64,000 nt of DNA from Symbiodinium natans. Its lineage: Eukaryota; Sar; Dinophyceae; Suessiales; Symbiodiniaceae. Location: contig CAJNDS010002590.1 of NCBI GenBank assembly GCA_905221605.1, positions 1,055,918 through 1,119,917 on the forward strand. Reading direction: 5' to 3'. The position numbers and the translations under genes are program-made. Each line of letters opens with the position of its first letter. The first letter of the stretch is position 1. The notes beneath the pieces are model-generated. The model was not told the origin of the DNA. It was given only the letters and a program-made list of their open reading frames with translations, and made no database searches. Positions 25,477 to 36,795 of this stretch are shown here, piece by piece.

Positions 25477-26288
25477 CTACTTGGTTCAGTAAGCTAGTCT
25501 GTAAGATGGCAGCTGCCGACTTGAGCTCGGCGGTTCTCTGTTTGAGCACAAGCTGGCATTTACAGACCAAAACACAACAAAACGTAGGCCCAGACTATAC
25601 CCGCAATGAATTCAATCTCCACAATATCGGCGAGAGGGCGATGGAACGCCGTTCATGAAATACAAATCGTGTGAGGGCCACCGAACTGAATCCAAACGAC
25701 GCGCCTGAGCAGTCATATGACAATGATGCTGTGAAGTTTCCATTGTTGCAGGGATTCAAGCATCAGATGGGCCGTGAGTTTGAACCGGCAATTGTGATTT
25801 CTCGCCTCGTTCCCTAAGCGCAAAATCAATCTCCTTAACCCCTGTGCAAATACAGCCGCACTAAGGTTGGGGCTTGCCAGGCGGCCTGAGCAAGAGTCAC
25901 GGTAAGTTACCAGAGTGCACCCTCACAGCCGCCACGCTCCGAGTTCGAGCAGACTCGAGGCCGGAACTTCTGCCGCTGGCATCGGCATAGGGGGCACCTG
26001 CGTAGGGCCCACAGAGGTTCACGAGGCTCTGGAGGGCTATACAAAAGGCATGGCAGAGGGGACACCTAGGCCGCTTTCCACTGCGAGCTATCGGCATCGG
26101 CTATTTACTTAATGTACGATGTGCACAGCACCCGGACGAGCCTTTCAATCTTGGTCCTCTCTGACCATGCAGGGAGCACCAGATTGACGCAGGGCTTTTT
26201 CGAAGCGCAATCTGATCTTCCCCCACCACGTTCCACAGATGTTGCTTCCGTCAACTCGACAGAGGGGTTCTTGCTTACCCTTGTTCAG

Positions 26289-26427
26289 GCTTGAAACCCA
26301 CTTTGACAAGGAGGTGCAAGACATGAAAGGTTTGCCTCTGCATCTGTTTGCAGTGTCTGCACCCCCGTATAAACTGCTCGCAAGCAAGCTGCAACTACAA
26401 CCAGCGAAGTGCGTGCCCATCTGGTGA
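26289..26427 (+). CDS. Candidate terminal exon, unidentified; strand ambiguous
   Basis: On the plus strand TTACCCTTGTTCAG is followed by 45 codons (LETHFDKEVQDMKGLPLHLF and PPYKLLASKLQLQ) and TGA. The same boundary read on the minus strand is a strong donor (AACAAGG then GTAAGC) preceded by an equally protein-like run (TFHVLHLLVKVGFKPEQ). One reading must be a shadow; the minus strand is favoured by the orientation of the recognised genes. Confidence 0.3.
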
Positions 26428-27117
26428 CGAAAACTTACGAGGCTCAATGAGCTGAACGCTTCAAAGCCCAAATCCTAAGCCGCGAAACTCCTGCAGCCTG
26501 ACATCGATCTAATGCATCGGCAATCGACGCATATTTCTGTGAAACTGCCAACACAGAAGCATCATCGCTAGGCAAAGCGGTCGAGGTTGCCCGTCTGCTC
26601 TTCAAGGGCCTGCGCCGAAAAACCATAGTTTTGCGAAATGGGAGGCCTGAATGATTGAAGCACATGTGATAAAATATGTCCCCGGATGTGTGGCAGCCTG
26701 CAAACCTGGCCGCTGGCTAAGACTAAGAGATGCAGTATGCACCCCGCCCTGGGTTTGAACGCAGCTTGCTGGTGCCAGGGTCGAGGATTCTCGAGCACAA
26801 CACTATGTGGGACCACAGTGGGGTGCTCCCAAAATCATCAACGGTCACTGCGCGGGTGCGAGCAATGACGAGGAGAAATGTGCTCAACGTGGCGACTGTG
26901 TGCGCGTGCACGAACACCAACCGGGCGCTGTGCCTGTGCGCGGGGTGCGCGGCCGACGTGTGCACACGTCTGCAAAGAAAGCATTGAAACCCCACATGTT
27001 CCATGAGACTTGAGCACATGCGCGTGCATCGAGCACATATCAAGTCCACAAATATTCTTCAAGACGCAGGGTAGATCTCCGCTGACACCTATATTCAGCA
27101 CAACACAATGCACTGGC

Positions 27118-27516
27118 CTCGTGCACAGCGAAGTTCAGCATCTCTGAACAGAATGCATCGTTCCTGTCGGAGCGTAGCGCACGATGGTAATACTCAATGG
27201 CCTGCCAGGCAGACGTATTTGGGGTGGGCGAGCACAAAAGGCGTCCAGCAATGGTACTGCAGGATGACAACGATTCTAGGCTGTCAAAGAGGTCAAGCTA
27301 ACACGTGGTACACTCTGACAGAAATGCCGGCACCCAGATGCCCAGATCTCTTTTCCGCTCTCTCTTTGAATTTGCTTCCCGGCATTTGCAGCACTTAAAT
27401 AGCCAAGCTGCTATCTCGTGTGCTTGCCAAAAGGTCTTTTGGCCAGACGCTGAATGTGCAGAAAGCAGCACTGTAAAGTTCATAAATTGCGCGCAGGTGT
27501 GCGGCAAAGCCCGAAC
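27118..27516 (-). CDS. CDC16/APC6-like exons, C-terminal TPR
   Basis: Exon 27201-27118 encodes AIEYYHRALRSDRNDAF then CSEMLNFAVHE, matching the CDC16 C terminus (A..YYHKAL....D.FC.EML). It follows the acceptor CTGCCTGGCAG and may end before GCCAGT or earlier. A short exon 27516 to about 27482 (TCAG acceptor) encodes SGFAAHLRAIY, matching the family's SGLAY.(Y/H)HL..N that directly precedes it; its 3' boundary is uncertain (GC or GA donor). The stop codon was not identified. If these belong to the same gene as the 46.8-kb exons, the intron between is about 19 kb and contains other genes. Confidence 0.7.
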
Positions 27517-29039
27517 CTGAATGGCAACCTTCTGCACAAGTCTGCACAAGCCCTTCTTTTGACAACTCAAGTGGATTTACGTGAATGATTGTGCCCTGCG
27601 TGATGTCTGGTTGCGATACTTTGGGTTTGCTGCAGATCGTTCTGCGGGCACTCCAGGGGCATTCTTACGGAAACCCTTGCTAGACGGCACCGTGGCAAGC
27701 ACTGAGTTGCAGAAGAAAACTGGAAAGAAAGATGGGCGCCGCCCTTGCTTGTCACACGCCGGGGTGATGACAGGGTGTGAAAAATCTGAATGTCTTGTGG
27801 TGAACGTAGCTTGCTCAAGGTGACAGCGCTCCTCCCAATCAGTGGAGGCCCAAATCTCCCCCAAGTAAGCTGAACCAATGATTTGGGTCTTGACGTTCTT
27901 GAAAGTAAAGTTGAATGCGTGACAGGCTGCATCGGAGCAGCAAGGGCTCCCATCTAGAGTTCGCCGCCGTTCATATCGCTCATGTCTCTCAGACAACGTT
28001 CCAAGGTTGTTATCCACTTTGCAACAAGCAATGCAACAAGCACAATCAAAGGGCCCAAAGCTATTGAAAATCTCCAATGTTGCCAACAATATGCTATTTC
28101 ACCAGGCACCCTCCGGCGGACCGGCATTCGGATCTCTGGCCATGAGCGGGCAGTGCTTGTGCATCTATTCCGAGGACCTGTTCAGTCTGGGAACGAAATA
28201 GACTGGGCCGCACATGCTGTTGAGCCCAGGTGTGCCCAGTCTCCATGCAAGCCGTTTTCAAAGAACGAATTTGAAGGAAAGCATTGACAAGACGACATCC
28301 AATGCCAAATCGGCCCTCAGAACCCTGTAACCAGCCCTACACCTTAAGTGCTAGTGCTTCCACAGCCTATTCCCCAGTGCAATCATAATCCGCGGCAACT
28401 CAAATTCTAGTCTGTTGGAGTTCAGCCCACATGACTAGCAAACTCTCAGTCGTTTTTGGAAGCCCAGCCGCTTTCGGGCACGTGCCATCTATGCAGACCC
28501 GAATGCCACAACACATAGGACGCCATCTTTTGTGTGCACGTGTGCCTGTACAAACGTTGATGAAGCGCGCAAACGCGATTGACAGAGGAAACGGCAAGTT
28601 AAGAGCCATGTGCTCAGTGAAGATCTCGGCAACCTGGGATTCATACTAGTGTCACCTTTGCGCGGCACTTGCGCGCAGCGCAGTGGAAATCACTTGGCGG
28701 CGCAAGCCATAGAGCTCCGAAGCGAAGCGATGTGAGTTGCCTTTTCGGCCGGCAAAGAACGCAACTTGACTTCTTCGACAAGACGGGCCACAAGCAATCA
28801 TGTGACGTCTCCGCGTGTGCCCAAGGTCAACGTTATCTCTTGTTCCGACATGTTGTTCGCTTGAAAAACATCAAACGCAAAGATTCGGGAGTGGAGTCGT
28901 GGTTAGTTAACCTCAATGTGGGATGAACTTGGCTTGGTTGAGGGCGCTGTGAGCTTGTTCCTGTCCACTGCTTTTTATCGTTTTGGCTAGCACACACCAA
29001 TAACTCATCACCTGTTTGTAAACCAAGTCAACTCATCAT

Positions 29040-29044
29040 ACTTA

Positions 29045-29074
<30 letters not shown>
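29040..29074. repeat. (TTAC)n microsatellite
   Basis: About eight TTAC units in a region with no recognised gene. Confidence 0.9.
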
Positions 29075-29075
<1 letters not shown>

Positions 29076-30240
29076 CTACCATGTTTTAGGCTTGTGTCCA
29101 TGGAAGGATGCTTCTGGGCATTCCAGTTGCGGAAGGTGTTGCATTAAGCTTGGGCCACATCGAGCACATATTGCGAGGTACCCTGTTTATTCTCAAAAAA
29201 CTACTCTCCAAAAAATCCGCTGCAGGCCCCTGAGGCCATAGACCACGGCAATTGCGCAGTCACCGCAAGCGAGTGAGCTTCAGCGTGCCACTTGTACGGT
29301 GGTGCTCCTCCAGTCCTGTTCCTTGCCTGGGGCTGCAGGATCGACCTAAAACTGACAAACGGAAGGCTTAAGGCACTCAGGCACTTATAGCTAATCGCAA
29401 TAACAGGCTGTAGACAGCGCAGGCGGCATGGAGAAGGTCTGGGTCGATTAGAATAGATTGGTAAACCTCGGAATCCCAGGTCCCGACTATTGCATCGGAT
29501 CTTCGAAGTGACGCGACTTGCAAGACTCTGCAAGACTCGGGACTCGGGCGCCCCCAGAGAGTCTACGATGCTCCACGGCGTAACGCACCACTCGGCATCA
29601 GACTGTCGAGCGCGCAGCAAGACTTCTGAAAATGCCTTCAGCAGCAGTCACAGCACGCGTGCTGCACTCAGCCAGAATGCCATGTGTTGTCGTGCGCTTT
29701 GATAGACTTGGATCATGACGGGGCTTCGTGAAAGGAGAAAATACTTGACATTCTGCTTCAGTGCTGTGCAAAAGCTGTCCTTGTCCTTGCCTCATGCAGC
29801 GGTCGGTTCAGACAGCCTTTTTGCCAGCTCCGATAGAGCAACAAAAGCATTTAGGTTCCGATAAGCAAGTTGGTAGCAGAAAGCTATAAAGTCATGACGC
29901 CACACTGCATCGAATCCCCAACTACGACTGACTCAAGATCCTAAATAGAACCTCTTTCTGAAGGTTGTTAAACCGCCAGCTGACCCTGCGGTAGTTGAAT
30001 GGGCAGTTACCTAAACCAAAAACTGCTGCAAGAACCCCAAAACCCCACGCTTGGACAGATTTAGGTTTTCTCGAGCAGACCATTCGAGGGAGGTTGACTG
30101 CTGAAGAGGCTGTCTGGATCATCTTGCGCCCTGCTTCCCACCACCTCCGCCTCCAGCATCGGGCCTTGTTGGATGTGCTTAGAAGTTATAGGTTTTCGAA
30201 AAGTTTTAGGTCTTGGAGACTCGCACCCTTGATATCAACC

Positions 30241-30286
30241 TGCTATCATCCCTATTCAGGACTGTTAGTATAAGGGGGAACATCCC
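30241..30286 (+). repeat. Partial copy of the 39.6-kb inverted-repeat family
   Basis: TATCATCCCTATTCAGGACT followed by TTAGTATAAGGGGGAACATC aligns with the right arm of 39609-39732 at about 37 of 42 positions by eye. No left arm seen. Confidence 0.65.
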
Positions 30287-31207
30287 GAATCAGAGGGTTT
30301 AAGGGAAGTTGTAGGGCTTATGCGGCAGCCGCTTACTAACTTTCAGCAATGACTTTGCCTTTCAAACTTTCTTGTCAGGTTTCCAGAAAGTTTTGAAGTT
30401 TGGTGTTTCTTTTTGTTGCACTTCTTATCAGTTGCTTGGTTAAAGATGCAACTTTAACTTTTTGAACTATCATCAAAACATCTGAAGATATGTGCTGGAA
30501 GCTTAAGGAATGCAAGCTTAACCAACAAAAGCATGAACCTTAGGTTAAAAGCAGACATGTCAATGATTTAACATTTGAAATGGTTTTCTGCCTGCAACAA
30601 CAATCTGATATCTAGACTTTCAAAGCTTTGTCTTGTTTATGTTCAGCACTTGCAGCAAAAAAGAGCACCAAACACGTTTTCCGGTTTTTCACCAGCGTGT
30701 GTGGCAGAAATTGATGTGTGTGTGTGTTGCCAAGAAGATGTCAGAGAGATGCCGTGCCATGGAAGTAAACTCTGAACTCCCACTGCCCTCTCAAGTTTAA
30801 AGATGCGGTGCAGTCCAAAGGGCCTTTGGGAGATTCTACCACCCCTCTGGTAACACCATGGGTGTACATCGAGTGCGCAGGGGTGCATAGGATGATGCGG
30901 GGGAGGGTGGGGGGGCTTCTAAGTTGCCGCAATGTCTTGTTGAGACGGTACTTGCGGGCAGGCTTTGCCTGAAGGATCAACACGACTGAATGATAGAGCC
31001 GAAAAAGTCGGAAACGAATTGGGCTTCCGGACAAGGCAGTTGATGATTTCATACCTGCTTCTTTCAAGAATCGGACCTCTCGGCTGCTGAACTATGTGCT
31101 GTGGCTTTGATAGAGTATCTGAATATCTGCCATCTTCTGGAATATTGAATATATGTAGAACTTAGTAGATGCTCATAACGCTGAACTCGAACAACATTTG
31201 TGAGTTC

Positions 31208-32000
31208 TTAGTAAGCAGGAAACCCCTCATACACTTTGCGACCGAGCTGCACAATGTCCCGGTAGATCTTGATGGCGTTCTGGCGATGCTCCGTGAATGC
31301 TGAAGGGAAGAACTCCGGAAAGTTCTTCTGGATGAAAGAGAACCTTGGCGCTCATAAAGAAGCAAATATCCCCTAAACATGTCAGGTCCTCCTCGCATGT
31401 TCCATGCCAAGAGCTGTTTAAGAGCACCGGTCGCTTACCGGCACAGTGTTAGACAAAGCAAGGTGAAAAGGGCAAAGCCTCGGCTCAAAAACAGAGCACT
31501 GGCGCTGTTTCACCATGAAGCATGTGCAACGTTGCACTCAGTGTATGTGAAACCTTTGCTCGACCCTTCTGCTTCTTTTTCTCGCTTTTGGGCCCCTGTT
31601 TCCACCCAGTCCAATCCAGGCAACACCAGCACGTGCCCAACGGGCGACAGCGGGATGATGAGGATGATCAGGAAGGGAATCCTTGGTGAACATGGCTTAC
31701 ACATCCAGCGACGGGTCGTAAATGTAAATGCCACATGAAACCTTTTCGCAACACTTGTCAATGGAAACCTAGATCCGAACGAAGTGCGCTGTGGCATTCC
31801 CAATTCCTTCCGTGACTTCCGTGTCTTGATTTGCGCGGCCTTCAGGGCAATGGCGATCAGAGGCACACCCCTCAGCCCTCGACCCTGAAGTGTCAATTGG
31901 CAAGGAAAGAACTAAAGAACCAACGAATAACAAATCCAACCCTTTCCTCCTGATATACGAGTACATGCCCAGCGGCAGGGTCAGGACATCCTTCACAGTC
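31208..32000 (-). CDS. LETM1-like domain protein, C-terminal exons with stop
   Basis: LETM1 family proteins sit in the mitochondrial inner membrane and affect cation exchange and ribosome binding. Exons: 32000-31941 (DVLTLPLGMYSYIRRK), 31870-31769 (GVPLIAIALKAAQIKTRK then SRKELG), 31681-31625 (IPFLIILIIPLSPVGHVL), 31343-31208 (FSFIQKNFPEFFPSAF to the TAA at 31210-31208). All four join in frame through GT-AG introns of 70, 87 and 281 bases. The hydrophobic IPF..I.IIPL segment followed by FP.FFPS.F is the LETM1 signature, and the preceding K.TRK.RKEL fits its approach helix. The QRTSFGSR stretch before IPF is less typical, so the 31769 boundary could differ. The N-terminal half is missing; an open stretch at 32000-32220 may hold more. 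Confidence 0.65.
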
Positions 32001-33606
32001 CTTTGGTTGGACAACTCCAGCCCTCACGTGGGGCCCCATGTCATCTGAATCACTGTTTCTTAGAATGGCAAAAGCTTCAACAAATCTCCAGATCTTCTCC
32101 AGACACCCAAGCAGTCCGGTGTAACGCCCAAAGCTTGCCGGCATCGACGATTCGGAGAAGATGCAAAACGAGGTGCGTGCGTACCACCAGGAGTAGAACA
32201 GACCCTTGCGCAATCAGCAAACCGATAGACACGATTTTTGGCGGTCGAGAGCATTCTCGAGCATGCAGATGCCGATCGTGCAAGAGGGCTGACGTTGGAG
32301 CAGTGATCGAATGGCGACGGCAGATCGCTCACAGGAGCAAGACCCAAAAGCGCATTTCATGAGGATCATGCGCACAGGACAGAGGCGTGGAACGCGCACT
32401 GAACGTAAGCGCCCGAAAGCAAGGACTCTTCCAGCTTCACGAGGTGCGCTCAGGACGTAGACGGGAGCCATTGTGAAGCCACACAAGTGCGACTCACTTC
32501 GCGAGGAGAGTGATCACGGACTGCGGGCGCGAGAGAGCGCGGTCCAATGCCCCGAAAGCTCACGTAGAAGACAGTTGACTGACGGGGAAAAACAATAAAA
32601 CGTCTGACAGTGAACACGAGACCGAGGCGGGAACCATGTTATGACGCAGACTTGGGCTCAGTTTAAGGACACAAACCTGCAACAAACAGAGGCTCTGCCG
32701 GCTCTGAGAATTGGTCCGGCTGCAGGGCCACGCAAAGGAGGCCCCGACACAACGTGTTTGCGCTTTGCCCTATAGAAGATTATGTCGTTTAGTGTTTTGC
32801 TGGTGCCACAAGTGCGCCGGACAATGAAAGCATTAAATACTTGCAGGGGCGAACACGCTGAGAGGGTGGTCGTTCGCAAAGGAGAATGCGCACGAGCTAC
32901 AGCGAGAGCGCCCGCAAAAAAGAAAATACGGTTCCGGGGCCCCGTGGGCCCCGTGCACACGCTTCATGTAAGAGAACCCAATGGTGCAAGCTCGGTTTGC
33001 CTCGGTTTGGGCGAAATCTGTGCAACGTCAAGGGCTGCTATGGCGTGCGGTCCTCTGCAATGTGCGGACCTCCAGGGCTCTGAGCGTGTAGTTCGAGAAG
33101 AACCTTAGAAGGCAGTGCGCGTCTTTGCCAGGGCTCGTACGATGCCGGGCGGTCATTGGGAATGAGGAGTAATTTTGGGAATTTTGAGTGCGCGGGAATC
33201 AGGCACAGGCCTGAAGCTCAACGCGAACATGCCAATTCTCGAAGCAGCATTGCAATTCATAGGAACTATATGTTGACTCGAAGCAGCACAAGGCCGAAAT
33301 CGAGGATGGGAACAACGTCAGGGGCAACACTTTCGCTGACTAGCTTCATGGAGTCTTTAGGTAGCCTCTTCCATTTTCATGAAACACGCATGTATGCACC
33401 GTATACCTGTGGTCTTCGCATCACCGCCCTGGGGGCAGCACGCCTTGCCCAGGAGACTGGAGGCATACTGCAGGTCCTGTGACATCTCACACGTCGACTG
33501 TCAGGCTTACACAAGCGGGCGAGGATTCCGGTATACGCACGAGCGCAACAAGAAGAGAAAGTCGCTTTTTCATGTCTGAGCTTTTGTCATTATCCGCTCC
33601 ACACGA

Positions 33607-34355
33607 CTATCCCAACCTCTGCCCTTCACCGCTGAAGGGAACGAAGCCCCTGTTGCTGGCTCTTTGCGCAGAGGAAGCCGGGCCTTCCGCCGCCGCGGGG
33701 CGCGGCAAGTCCGCAGCCGTCGCGGCACTGGGCCCCACGGCTCCAAGGTCATCCGGGTGCCCATCGAAGCCCTCGAGCATGGCGATCCCCTCCCGCTGGT
33801 AAGCCTGGAAGATCTTGAAGCTGAGTCTGCAGCAGATAAGCTGGGTGAGAACTCCGAGCACGATGCAGGAGTTCCCGGTGACTGTCCGCCAGCTGCACAG
33901 CTCCCTGTTCTCGATCTTTGTGGTTCTTGTCGAAGGATCCCACACTCGGACATCGGCATAGCAGACTGTGGAGAAGAAGTACTTGGCGCCAGGGATGTAC
34001 CGTTGCCCGACGAGGATCAAAACCAAGGATGTCAGGTCAGACAGGCAGTTGAAACCTGACACCAACGCCAGACAAAGGACACATTGACCAGTCTGCGTGA
34101 CGTCCCTAAGCACTATGATGCCCAGCAAAGGCGTCAGGCAGTCTGATATAGCCTCGTTGAAGTAGGTGGACACGAACTCGCCGATGACGACGAGCGATAT
34201 CGCAACCATGGTGGCTTTCAAGTACGGCAACGTCTGTAGAACCTGCTGGGGGGGAGGGCCACCCATGGAAGAGCCCATGCCCCCCCCCACTGGCAGCACC
34301 ATACTTCTCAGAGGCTGCCGAAGGGACCGGGCATGAGCAAAGACACTTGAGCACA
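33607..34355 (-). CDS. Multi-pass membrane protein, terminal exon with PFSGxGxRLG tail
   Basis: One long exon of 248 codons plus stop (33609-33607), unusually long for this window. After the CAG acceptor (34358-34356), a Gly-rich lead is followed by hydrophobic segments at about exon residues 46-64, 72-83, 91-115 and 161-180, with a Cys/Trp-containing loop at 128-156. The tail is Ala/Pro-rich and ends FVPFSGEGQRLG. I do not recognise the family. The ending resembles the F.PF.G.G..LG core of SEP domains in p97 cofactors, but no complete SEP domain is present. Length, codon regularity and membrane pattern make it very likely real. Confidence 0.7.
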
Positions 34356-34449
34356 CTGCTTCGAGGCAAACACAGGCACGTCTATGAGCCCATGAAAACA
34401 AAAACCCGAGGGGCGAGGTTGGTTGCGCTAAGTGAGGAACGATACATAC

Positions 34450-34951
34450 CATAGCCGAGACTGATAGGTTCATAGACTTCAACCAGCGAGTCGATTTTCA
34501 GAATGAGTGGTGCAGGAAGGTCAGCGCTTGCAGATGAACACTCGACTGCTGTCCCGCAACCCGGGTCGTCCAGTATAACCTCACCACGTTGGCAATGCAA
34601 CAACTGAATACTTAGCAGGCTGACGGGCTGAATCAAACCTCAGTCCTGCCACAGCAGCTGGCCTCCCGTGAGGTAGAAATCCTTGGATTTCTGCACGTCT
34701 TGATGTAAGCATAATTATGTCATGAAGTAGAACTTTGCGCCGTTGGCAAGTATGGGCTTGCAGTGGGCATGGAGGTTGACCTGCTTTGGGCGCCTGAGCT
34801 GCAGAACCAAGCCTCTAATCCGGACCTCGCCCGATCGAAGGCTCTTCGTGCTTGTGCCAGCAACCTGCGCATGGCATAGCACGGCAAAAGCCACAAGATC
34901 AGCTATGTTGCCATCCATAGCCCTTGAAACGAGTGATGTTGCAAAACCCAT
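34450..34951 (-). CDS. Upstream exons of the membrane protein gene (alternative models)
   Basis: Exon 34603-34450 is open for 51 codons (includes RGEVILDDPGCG and LVEVYEPISLGY), starts after TATTCAG, ends before GTATGT, and joins 34355 in frame through a 94-base GT-AG intron. A first exon at 34951 to about 34722-34738 begins near ATG (GFATSLVSRAMDG) and contains SGEVRIRGLVLQL. The link between them is unsettled: a small exon at 34690-34646 is possible in one frame, while in another frame 34690 to about 34585 stays open up to GTGAGG and would bypass the 34603-34450 exon. Treat boundaries as provisional. Confidence 0.4.
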
Positions 34952-35650
34952 GCTGTATTGAGGTTGTTCTTCACGGAGGATGCCGGCAGGCCCACATCAG
35001 GGCACCTAGGGTGAGGCTACATGTGGCTCATCTCATGCCCGGGGCCTGCGCGAAGAGGACAGGAAGTCTCGAGCCTCTCGTTCTTCACCTGCCGAGGCTT
35101 CTTGCTGCTTTCAACATCTCAGCACTCCCATTGCTGCCTGGGAGCCACTGTTGCTCGGCACAAGGTGTGATGAAGAATGCCAGGTCCGGCAGGCTAAGAA
35201 ACATGTAAAAAACAAAAAACTGAGCCAGCAATTGAGCAAAAGGGAAAGAAAGAAACGCGGAGAAGAGGCACAGGCGCATGAATCCCTTCTCCCCCTTGAC
35301 TAATTACACGGTGCTTGGTGCGGCGACATTGGCACGCCCCCCAAACACAGCTGTCGCTCCTTAATATCTGAAACCTGAGGCAGAACGCTACACAACCCGA
35401 TCGCACAACTCGATCGCCATCAAAAAACGAGACTCTCTGGTCCACCCGGCCTTTAAGACCTAATCTTTCGGCGAGCTCGGTGACGTCACCCTCAAGGACC
35501 GAAAGCCTTGGGCTCAGACATGTGAGCTCAGAGGAACCTTACAGGGTCGATGGGCCTTGATGGGAAGGGAAGAGAGCCCCGATTCGCAGCGACTTTGGAG
35601 CTGACATCTGCACAACTTGCCCGCACTGCAATAACCCAGGGGAACTAACT

Positions 35651-35775
35651 CATGTGAAGTAGGGTTTATATTTCTTGTACCCCCAAAAGGACGCCCAATG
35701 TATACACTCACCAATGTTAAAAAGGAACCTTCTATACACTCACCAAAAACAGAAATATAAACCCTGCTTCATATG
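35651..35775. mobile_element. 125-bp inverted-repeat element
   Basis: Terminal arms 35651-35674 (CATGTGAAGTAGGGTTTATA, TTTC) and 35752-35775 are reverse complements at 22 of 24 positions. Between them TATACACTCACCAA occurs twice (35701-35714 and 35734-35747). Non-coding. Its sequence differs from the 39.6-kb element although the length is nearly the same. Confidence 0.65.
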
Positions 35776-36700
35776 TGGGGGGAGACATCCTTCGGGTCGG
35801 ACCAGGGGCTCTTCCACATGTTCTGGGGAAGCGGTCTGGTAGGAGGTCACCTGACATGGCATCAGAAGGCGTCCAGTGGTTTGCTTTCGGCTTTTGCCTT
35901 TTTTGCCTTCTTGCCTTCTGTATCGGTGTCTCGCGGCATGTTGTCTCCTCTCTCCCTCTCTCTGTTTCTGTTTCTACCTGCCGCGGGCGTGTAAGGGGGT
36001 GGGACCCCTGTGCAGCTTCTGCACCCCTGCATAGTACAGCTCTCCTCTCCTCCTTCTTCTTCTTCGCCGCCGGCGGGCAGGGGGGATTCAAGGCTGCCCG
36101 TAGTTACTTGCAGAAGCCTCATGCGCATATTAGGCACACTCATATCATCTGGCAACTATGGAACGAAAGCCCACCATGAATTGCCGCGTGGCTGTTGCAG
36201 GTTTGTGGGGGTGGACGCGGGGAAAATTTTGCGGGGGGCCTGGACTGTGCTGGTGCCGTTGTCGGGTCAACTTGCGCTTGCATCTAGGAAAACCCCCGGA
36301 GCGTGATTCGGAGGCCTTGCGTTGTGCTTTGTAGAGAGCGTTGCGCAAGGACATGAGACTCAATGCATCCGCATGTCCCCTTCTGCGCGGCGCAAGGACG
36401 CCCACGCACACTACCCACACACCAGGCTCTGCAAAGCTCAACGCCCAAGGCTGCTTCAGGCCGGGCCTGCTTTTCCAACAGCGAGAACTCAGCGACCAAG
36501 AGCTTGAGCTGAGGTCCGGCTACTGCCCATTCAGACCTCACAGATGTGCGGAGCCCTGGCGAAACAAAAAACTAAACAACATCCTTTGGCCACTTCTCGA
36601 TCACAGATCAACACCTGCATCAACCGGCAGCTGCCTGTGCTAACAGAAGGCTGCCGTGCCCTGGTTTAGCACCACGGACATGTGTCGCGAAGCTCAAGAC

Positions 36701-36795
36701 TCAAGAGCCTTCCATGCAGTCAGGGCGCATGTTCGTGCCGAGTAGGTCCCTCTCCAGCTCATCAGCGCATCGCTGAAGAAGCCACTCAATGTTTC
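36701..36795 (-). CDS. Candidate terminal exon, unidentified
   Basis: Thirty codons then TGA at 36703-36701 (NIEWLLQRCADELERDLLG, MRPDCMEGS), following AAAGCCAAG. It looks like an amphipathic helix. No family and no partner exon identified. Confidence 0.3.

Larger units (their letters stand above)
20117..26288. other. No recognised gene; repeats only
   Basis: Contains telomere-like units (23.76 and 25.45 kb), G/C tracts, (TA)n and the 21.33-kb inverted-repeat relative. Minus-strand 23801-24271 is open for 156 codons and minus 22319-22540 for 73, both unidentified and within the range expected by chance. Confidence 0.5.
27517..31207. other. No recognised gene; possibly CDC16 intron
   Basis: Minus-strand 27577-28089 is open for 170 codons, and an overlapping frame carries a membrane-like run (LGPLIVLVALLVAKWITTLE); neither was identified. 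30360-30620 is locally AT-rich. A TTAC microsatellite and one inverted-repeat relative are present. Confidence 0.4.
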
